NCBI GenBank assembly: GCA_019307645.1
Contig: JAFDJF010000020.1
Coordinates: 1 to 11,099, forward strand
Direction of reading: 5' to 3'
DNA length: 11,099 bases
Source: Deltaproteobacteria bacterium
Lineage (GTDB): Bacteria; Desulfobacterota; DSM-4660; Desulfatiglandales; Desulfatiglandaceae
Made by a program: the position numbers and the translations under genes. Position 1 is the first letter of the stretch. Each line of letters begins with the position of its first letter. Below, piece by piece: positions 7,676 through 11,099 of the stretch. The notes under the pieces were generated by a model. The model was not told the DNA's origin. It was given only the letters and a program-made list of their open reading frames with translations, and ran no database searches.

Positions 7676-7689
7676 TTTGAAAGCATAAC

Positions 7690-7711
7690 AAAAAAACCCG
7701 CTCATAGCGGG
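7690..7711 (-). terminator. Intrinsic terminator downstream of hisA
   Basis: The minus strand forms a 6-bp stem CCCGCT/AGCGGG with an ATG loop, directly followed by seven T residues (7696-7690). It lies 67 bases beyond the hisA stop and separates the his genes from the yqeY promoter. Confidence 0.8.
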
Positions 7712-7725
7712 GTTTCTGTTTCCCT

Positions 7726-7785
7726 GGCAGATTGATAGAAAACTATTTGTCGTCCAGTTGCTGGTTACTGATCACCAATCACTGC
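7726..7785. repeat. Dispersed repeat copy R2, overlapping the hisA stop codon
   Basis: This segment matches the dnaG start region at 4241-4300 at 53 of 60 positions with no gap and in the same orientation. The hisA TGA (7781-7779) falls inside it, within the CAGTGATTGG stretch. The position matching the dnaG ATG reads ATA here, so the copy does not carry a usable start. Confidence 0.75.
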
Positions 7786-8513
7786 CCTTCCCCCTTGCAG
7801 ACGCTTATGGCTTCAGACAGATCAAGACTCCCATCATACAGGGCCCTCCCGGTAATCATCCCGATTACCCCGTCTTCGGAAAGGGGCATGATGTTTTTGA
7901 CATCCGACACCCCTGAGATCCCCCCGGATGCAATCACAGGGATTTTAACGGCCCTTGCCAGGGCCCGCGTCGCCTCCACATTCGGACCGGTTCTCATGCC
8001 GTCCCTTTGTATGTCCGTATAGATAATTGCCGAAATCCCGGCCTCATCAAACTGTCTGGCCATGTTTACGGGCGTAAGATCCACTTCTTCTGTCCATCCC
8101 TCCACAGAAACACGGTCATCTCTTGCGTCTATGCCCAATATTATCTTTCCGGGAAATACGCTGCACGCGTTTTTTGCAAATTCCGGGTCTTTGTAGGCCA
8201 CCGTGCCCAAGATGAGATAATGAAGTCCCAAATCAAAGTAAGCCTCAAGCGTGGCCATGTCCCTGATGCCGCCCCCCAGCTCTACAGGGATAGGGATTGA
8301 ATCCACTATCCGCTTGATGACATCCCGATTCACAGGCCTTCCCTGGACTGCACCGTCAAGGTCAACGATATGGAGCCGCTCTGCCCCTTTTCCAAACCAC
8401 TTTATGGCCATTTCTTCCGGAACGTCCGAAAACACGGTCTCATCGTTCATCCGACCCTGTTTGAGCCTTACACACCGCCCCCCCTTTAGGTCTATGGCTG
8501 GAATAACTATCAA
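7779..8513 (-). CDS. hisA: HisA, ProFAR (phosphoribosylformimino-5-aminoimidazole carboxamide ribotide) isomerase
   Basis: HisA is a cytoplasmic (beta-alpha)8-barrel enzyme that catalyses the Amadori isomerisation of ProFAR to PRFAR in histidine biosynthesis. The 244-residue protein opens with IVIPAIDLKGG, placing the catalytic Asp at residue 8. The second catalytic Asp is D129 in ILGIDARD. Phosphate-binding GGGIR (80-84) and ASGGIS (195-200) are intact, and HIVDLDGA and GWTE are family-typical. The start is TTG at 8513-8511, supported by AAAGGAG seven bases upstream; the nearby ATG at 8518-8516 meets a stop after one further codon. The C-terminal codons GEGQ and the stop fall at or in a dispersed repeat. 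HisA would pass its product to HisH/HisF, neither of which is in the window. Confidence 0.97.
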   Translation of the reverse strand: MIVIPAIDLKGGRCVRLKQGRMNDETVFSDVPEEMAIKWFGKGAERLHIVDLDGAVQGRPVNRDVIKRIVDSIPIPVELGGGIRDMATLEAYFDLGLHYLILGTVAYKDPEFAKNACSVFPGKIILGIDARDDRVSVEGWTEEVDLTPVNMARQFDEAGISAIIYTDIQRDGMRTGPNVEATRALARAVKIPVIASGGISGVSDVKNIMPLSEDGVIGMITGRALYDGSLDLSEAISVCKGEGQ

Positions 8514-8520
8514 ATCATCA

Positions 8521-8527
8521 CTCCTTT
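8521..8527 (-). promoter_or_regulatory. Ribosome binding site that sets the hisA TTG start
   Basis: AAAGGAG on the minus strand ends 7 bases before the TTG at 8513. The competing ATG (8518-8516) is only 2 bases from this site and reads ATG ATT TGA, so it cannot start hisA. Confidence 0.75.
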
Positions 8528-8560
8528 GGTTTGCTCAAATCCTCACTCTCCTGACCCTTA

Positions 8561-8739
8561 GGGCTCGCGCAAAAATAAATTCACATTTTGGCATCTCATC
8601 TTCAGGTCACTCTTGACATATTATGAAAATCACAAACCTTGAAATAGCCCACTATTACTGCGCCTTTTGCTTTTCATAAATATATCAATATTAACCCAAA
8701 TCTGAGCGCCAAAATGTGAATTTATTTTTGTGCGAACCC
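8561..8739. mobile_element. 179-bp MITE-like element, GGGYTCGCGCAAA family (long copy)
   Basis: The left end is GGGCTCGCGCAAAAATAAAT and the right end, reversed, is GGGTTCGCACAAAAATAAAT. The outer 32 bases of the two ends agree at 30 positions, and similarity continues imperfectly to about 45. The interior (about 8605-8695) is AT-rich with no meaningful reading frame; the longest start-to-stop frame seen there is 18 codons at 8623. Flanks are TTA (8558-8560) and TCA (8740-8742), compatible with a TNA-type 3-bp target with one change. The right-hand TCA is the reverse complement of the lipoprotein gene's TGA stop, so the element abuts that gene exactly without altering its product. No transposase is encoded. 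Confidence 0.8.
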
Positions 8740-9429
8740 TCACGGCATTTCTTCAAGCATTTTTCTGAGTCCAATCATGGCCAGAGCATCTGCTTTCATC
8801 CATTTGCCGCCGCCCTTTAAAAATGTATTCATGTCAAGGATATTTTCAGACAATGACTGCTGGGTCTTATCAAACTTCGATTTCCACAAAATTGCGCCGT
8901 CAACGGGCCTGATCAGGTGCAGGTCAAAGGACACGGAAGCCGGGCTCTGAGCCGCATAGTCTCCTCCCACCCGCTCTCTCCAACGGTACATGTACCCCAC
9001 AAGGACGGCATCGGCATTAAACGTCGTTCCCACCTCCTGGATTACTTTTATTGCCGGCATACCCACGTTCTTGTCAGAGGCGACGATATTTGAATAAACG
9101 CCTATGGCCTGATTACGTGACACCAGCTCATATCCCTTTTCAGCAACCACCTTTTTAAACAGAACATCGCTCATCTTCTGGATAATTTCACGTGGCACAG
9201 GCTCGGCAGAAACAATGCTCCAGGAGAGGGGATTTTTAAACATACCCGGCTTGTCCGTCGGTAATAAAGCCCTCAGAAAACCCACGACAACCACTTTATT
9301 TAAATTGAGATCTCTGTGGATCACGGGAGTGACGTTCTTCTTGGTTTGGCACCCGAAGGTTAACAACAGGCCGGAAAAAACCAACAGCCACAACAGGTCC
9401 CACGATCTCTTTGCATCTTTCCTCCCCAT
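8740..9429 (-). CDS. Putative lipoprotein, possibly CsgG/GNA1162-like fold
   Basis: The 229-residue product begins with a basic N-terminus (MGRKDAKR) and a hydrophobic stretch (about 11-25) ending LLLTFGC, giving a probable lipobox with Cys27. Phe at -2 is unusual. Gln at +2 would favour the outer membrane if lipidated. The mature part has VVVVGF (about 46-51), a helical segment EIIQKMSDVLFKKVVAEKGYELV, then FNADAVLVGYMYRWRERVGG, PASVSFDLHLIRPVDGAILWKSKFDKTQQSL and a C-terminal helix. The strand/helix order and the ADAVLVG...LIRPVDGAILW pattern resemble secreted lipoproteins of the CsgG/TolB-N-like type; this is inference and the family is not securely identified. The ATG has AGGAG 7 bases upstream. 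It sits between hisB and hisA, where hisH is often found, but shows no amidotransferase features. Confidence 0.85.
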   Translation of the reverse strand: MGRKDAKRSWDLLWLLVFSGLLLTFGCQTKKNVTPVIHRDLNLNKVVVVGFLRALLPTDKPGMFKNPLSWSIVSAEPVPREIIQKMSDVLFKKVVAEKGYELVSRNQAIGVYSNIVASDKNVGMPAIKVIQEVGTTFNADAVLVGYMYRWRERVGGDYAAQSPASVSFDLHLIRPVDGAILWKSKFDKTQQSLSENILDMNTFLKGGGKWMKADALAMIGLRKMLEEMP

Positions 9430-9470
9430 AACTGTCTCCTATTCACGACTTACATTTCACTGTTCACGTC

Positions 9471-9533
9471 AGCAGGTTGTTTGTTGTCAGTGGTGCGTTA
9501 CTGATTACTGATTACCGGTTACTGTTTACTGAT
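9471..9533. repeat. Diverged dispersed repeat copy R3, upstream of the lipoprotein gene
   Basis: TTTGTTGTC followed by AGT, GTGC and TTACTGAT aligns with the same blocks in R1 (4241 onward) and R2 (7726 onward). It then passes into short units of ACTGATT, ACCGGTT and ACTGTTT. It fills most of the 149-bp gap between hisB and the lipoprotein gene. Confidence 0.55.
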
Positions 9534-9578
9534 CTTCCCTCTTTCTCCGGGTTCCCGGCTTCGGTCATCCTGTCTCTC

Positions 9579-10169
9579 TTACAACAGGCCTTTTGTCGAT
9601 GGCACGCCTTCGCCCAGACGATTATCCAGACTGCAGGCCTGGTCAAGAGCCCTTGCAAAGGCCTTGAAGATGCCCTCGGCCACATGGTGTGGTTCATCCC
9701 CTGCAAGGAGATCCACGTGCATGGTTATGCCTGCATTGGTGACTAGGGCACGAAAAAACTCGGTTACCAAACCCACGTCAAAGGTCCCGGTTGTTGTTTT
9801 TTTCAAAGAGACCCGGTAGGCCAGGCCCGGACGATTGGAGATATCCATGACCACTCTGGCGAGCGCCTCGTCCATTGGGATGGTCGCTTCCCCATACCGT
9901 CTGATCCCCTTTTTCTCACCCAGTGCCTCTTTTATTGCCTTCCCCAGGCAGATCCCCAGATCTTCAACCGTGTGATGATCGTCTACCTCCGTGTCCCCTT
10001 TGGCGGTTATTTCCAGATCCAGAAACCCGTGTGCCGCCATAAGGGTCAGCATGTGATCCATGAAAGGGATACCTGTATCTACCTTGATCTTACCGGTCCC
10101 GTCGATGTCCAGTTTGATTCGGATACTGGTTTCCTTTGTTGCCCTGTCTATCTTTGCTTGTCGAGCCAT
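9579..10169 (-). CDS. hisB: HisB, imidazoleglycerol-phosphate dehydratase
   Basis: This monofunctional IGP dehydratase (196 residues, normal length) converts imidazoleglycerol phosphate to imidazole-acetol phosphate, one of the later steps of histidine synthesis. The Mn-binding motifs are all present: DHML (38-41), H47, DDHHTVED (63-70) with the diagnostic HH at 65-66, H151, and EPHHVAE (159-165) with HH at 161-162. RRYG and PMDEAL (99-104) are also typical. The C-terminus ends PSTKGLL, matching the family's STKG tail. The ATG is preceded by AGGG about 9 bases upstream. There is no fused phosphatase domain of the E. coli type. It is the first minus-strand gene left of MITE copy B, and no clear promoter was found in the 131 bases between them. 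Confidence 0.98.
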   Translation of the reverse strand: MARQAKIDRATKETSIRIKLDIDGTGKIKVDTGIPFMDHMLTLMAAHGFLDLEITAKGDTEVDDHHTVEDLGICLGKAIKEALGEKKGIRRYGEATIPMDEALARVVMDISNRPGLAYRVSLKKTTTGTFDVGLVTEFFRALVTNAGITMHVDLLAGDEPHHVAEGIFKAFARALDQACSLDNRLGEGVPSTKGLL

Positions 10170-10300
10170 GTGCTTTTACCCTGGTGTTTTTTCTACCATC
10201 ACTCGCTACGCCCATTCGAGACACGGAGGCCGGGGGGAATTTTCCACGATCTCTGAATGTCCTCTCAGCGCCGGAGCCCCCAATGTGCCGGCAAGCCTAG

Positions 10301-10441
10301 GAGGCTGTCCGAGAATGCCCTTTTCCCCAAACTCTTCGTCATGCCCGAAAAAATTATCCTCGGAATATCAACTATATGCCTGTGGTAATTTTTTCGGACA
10401 TTTCTCGATCTTGGGAAAAATTGCTATTCTCGGACAGCCTC
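10301..10441 (+). mobile_element. 141-bp MITE, copy B
   Basis: This is the same length as copy A (4343-4483), in the opposite orientation, with 7 differences in 141. Its ends are perfect inverted repeats (GAGGCTGTCCGAGAAT at both). Flanks are CTAG (10297-10300) and CTAA (10442-10445), matching a CTAR target with one base changed, or a TA duplication. It lies between hisB and the PilZ gene and disrupts no recognisable frame. Outer and inner inverted repeats allow an almost full-length hairpin. Confidence 0.9.
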
Positions 10442-10564
10442 CTAACCTTTAGTGAGTAAAGAGAATGGATGATAAATTTTTGAATGGAAATCTTACAGTC
10501 TGTACGCTTGTTATAAGGTAATTTCACCGGATGAAAATGTAAAGAAAAATTTAAAAGAGATTAA

Positions 10565-10593
10565 GGGCTCGCGCAAGAAATTGCGTCCCGCCC
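10565..10593 (+). repeat. Possible solo end of the GGGYTCGCGCAAA family, forming a GAAA-capped hairpin
   Basis: TAA plus GGGCTCGCGCAA repeats the target-side and outer 12 bases of the element at 8561. After that the sequence diverges into a hairpin: outer GGGC/GCCC, inner CGCAA/TTGCG, GAAA loop. It may be a decayed mini-copy or chance similarity over a short stretch. Confidence 0.35.
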
Positions 10594-10666
10594 AGGGCTA
10601 AAAAAAGTCAAAGGTGTTACCCGCTTACCCCGAATTTGGATCTGGCTAAATTGCAGGCTTTGTGCT

Positions 10667-10750
10667 ATGAACAAAGATGACCAGGCAGAATTTGCCTGTG
10701 ATCAATCAATAACAAAAGAAGGAAAACTTGTAACAGTTTATAATGGATGA
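10667..10750 (+). CDS. Possible 27-codon leader ORF overlapping the PilZ gene start
   Basis: ATG AAC AAA opens a frame encoding an acidic 27-residue peptide that ends at the TGA overlapping the PilZ start in ATGGATGA. A GAAGGAAAA stretch (10718-10726) lies inside it, too far from the PilZ ATG (about 17 bases) for normal initiation, so translational coupling is conceivable. The frame's own ribosome site is poor and the peptide matches nothing I know. It could be chance. Confidence 0.2.
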   Translation: MNKDDQAEFACDQSITKEGKLVTVYNG

Positions 10751-11090
10751 ACAAAGAAAGCATTACAGAGCAAAAACAGTCAACCTCATGTCATACGAAT
10801 GTATTGATGATGACGGGTTTCCATTGGACCAGGGCATGGGAAAAATTCTGGATATCAGCCAAGGGGGGCTCCTTATGGAAACCAAAGTCCCCATTGAAGC
10901 AAAATTCATTCTTTTGATATCCTTTGATATTAAAGAAGAACTAATCAAACTTAAGGGTAAGGTTGTTTATTGCAGGGAGGCAGAACCCAAGACTTTCCAT
11001 ACCGGGGTAAGCTTCGTAGAAACCGATGAAAGAATCCGTGAAAATGTCACAGCAATGATAAAAGTCTTTTTGCAGACAAAGAGTGCGTGA
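10743..11090 (+). CDS. PilZ-domain protein (putative c-di-GMP receptor)
   Basis: This 115-residue single-domain protein has the two PilZ c-di-GMP-binding motifs: RKHYR at residues 5-9 (RxxxR) and DISQGG at 37-42 (D/NxSxxG). Beta-strand segments follow, such as KFILLISFDI and KLKGKVVYCREA, then HTGVSFVE. PilZ proteins bind cyclic di-GMP and pass the signal to motility, surface polysaccharide or transcription machinery; with no partner domain, the target cannot be told. The start is fixed by an in-frame TAA four codons upstream and by the need for the RKHYR motif; the ribosome site is weak at normal spacing. It is the only plus-strand gene here and no neighbouring cyclase or flagellar gene is visible. 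Confidence 0.92.
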   Translation: MDEQRKHYRAKTVNLMSYECIDDDGFPLDQGMGKILDISQGGLLMETKVPIEAKFILLISFDIKEELIKLKGKVVYCREAEPKTFHTGVSFVETDERIRENVTAMIKVFLQTKSA

Positions 11091-11099
11091 ACGGTTAGA

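Larger units (their letters stand above)
10170..10742. other. 573-bp divergent intergenic region between hisB and the PilZ gene
   Basis: From left to right it holds: 10170-10296, moderately GC-rich and without a recognisable gene; MITE copy B with its target sites (10297-10445); an AT-rich tract to about 10560 with no strong promoter; a possible solo repeat end and hairpin (10565-10593); and a 27-codon frame (10667-10750) that overlaps the PilZ start. Promoters for both hisB and the PilZ gene should lie here. The nearest -10-like match, TATAAG near 10521, lacks a -35 at proper spacing. Confidence 0.6.

Noticed and set aside
7514..7705. 63-codon minus-strand frame between hisA and yqeY
   Set aside because: Its start lies in the hisA terminator loop and it reads through three palindromes; composition is not protein-like.
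8623..8679. 18-codon plus-strand frame inside the 179-bp element
   Set aside because: Too short, no ribosome site, not present in the 63-bp copy; most likely chance.
10170..10300. Open minus-strand frame ending in PRPPCLEWA next to MITE copy B, considered as the 3' remnant of a gene cut by the MITE
   Set aside because: Joining it to the sequence beyond the MITE keeps a frame open but gives AT-rich, unrecognisable protein; no family match.
10637..10656. Sigma54-like GG...GC promoter ahead of the PilZ gene (TCTGGCTAAATTGCAGG)
   Set aside because: The GG and GC are 7, 11 or 13 bases apart instead of the required 10.
10446..10742. Cyclic di-GMP (GEMM) riboswitch upstream of the PilZ gene
   Set aside because: The conserved GEMM core and its tetraloop-receptor layout are not present; only short unrelated hairpins are seen.
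10739..10744. TATAAT as a -10 box for the PilZ gene
   Set aside because: It overlaps the PilZ ATG, so transcription would start inside the gene, and no -35 is present at proper spacing.

Overview
The window looks like a chromosomal segment from a Deltaproteobacterium (Desulfobacterota, most likely a Desulfobacterales-type sulfate reducer). The basis is the protein style (MutS2, DnaG, RpoD), the run of housekeeping genes, and intergenic spaces filled with small palindromic repeats. The lineage is inferred from family resemblance and gene order, not from a search. All recognisable genes except the last lie on the minus strand.

Reading in transcription order (right to left), the first block is histidine biosynthesis: hisB (9579-10169), a putative lipoprotein gene (8740-9429) and hisA (7779-8513, TTG start), closed by an intrinsic terminator at 7690-7711. 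hisH, often found between hisB and hisA, is absent; a lipoprotein gene and two repeats occupy that interval. The second block is a macromolecular-synthesis cluster: a good sigma70-type promoter (7443-7470), yqeY (6911-7351), mutS2 (4495-6882), dnaG primase (2513-4261) and rpoD (662-2437). rpsU, the usual partner of dnaG-rpoD in many Proteobacteria, is missing. Next come a CAU-anticodon tRNA (348-423) with its own promoter and terminator, and the 5' end of a Nif3-family gene that runs off the left edge. It is absent from a simple ORF list because it has no stop in the window, but its sequence is clear. On the plus strand at the right end is a PilZ-domain (cyclic di-GMP receptor type) gene (10743-11090).

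The most distinctive content is intergenic. Two 141-bp non-coding elements (4343-4483 and 10301-10441) are about 95% identical, lie in opposite orientation, carry GAGGCTGTCCGAGAAT-type terminal inverted repeats and are flanked by CTAG/CTAR target sites: classic MITEs. A second family with GGGYTCGCGCAAAAATAAAT ends has a 179-bp copy abutting the lipoprotein stop codon, a 63-bp internally deleted copy after rpoD and a possible solo end before the PilZ gene. A third family (60-bp direct repeats with ACTGATCAC-type short tandem units) covers the start codon of dnaG, the stop codon of hisA and the leader of the lipoprotein gene. I found no CRISPR array, transposase, prophage or defence system. I do not see a new multi-gene system; the unusual biology here is the three repeat families and how closely they fit gene boundaries.
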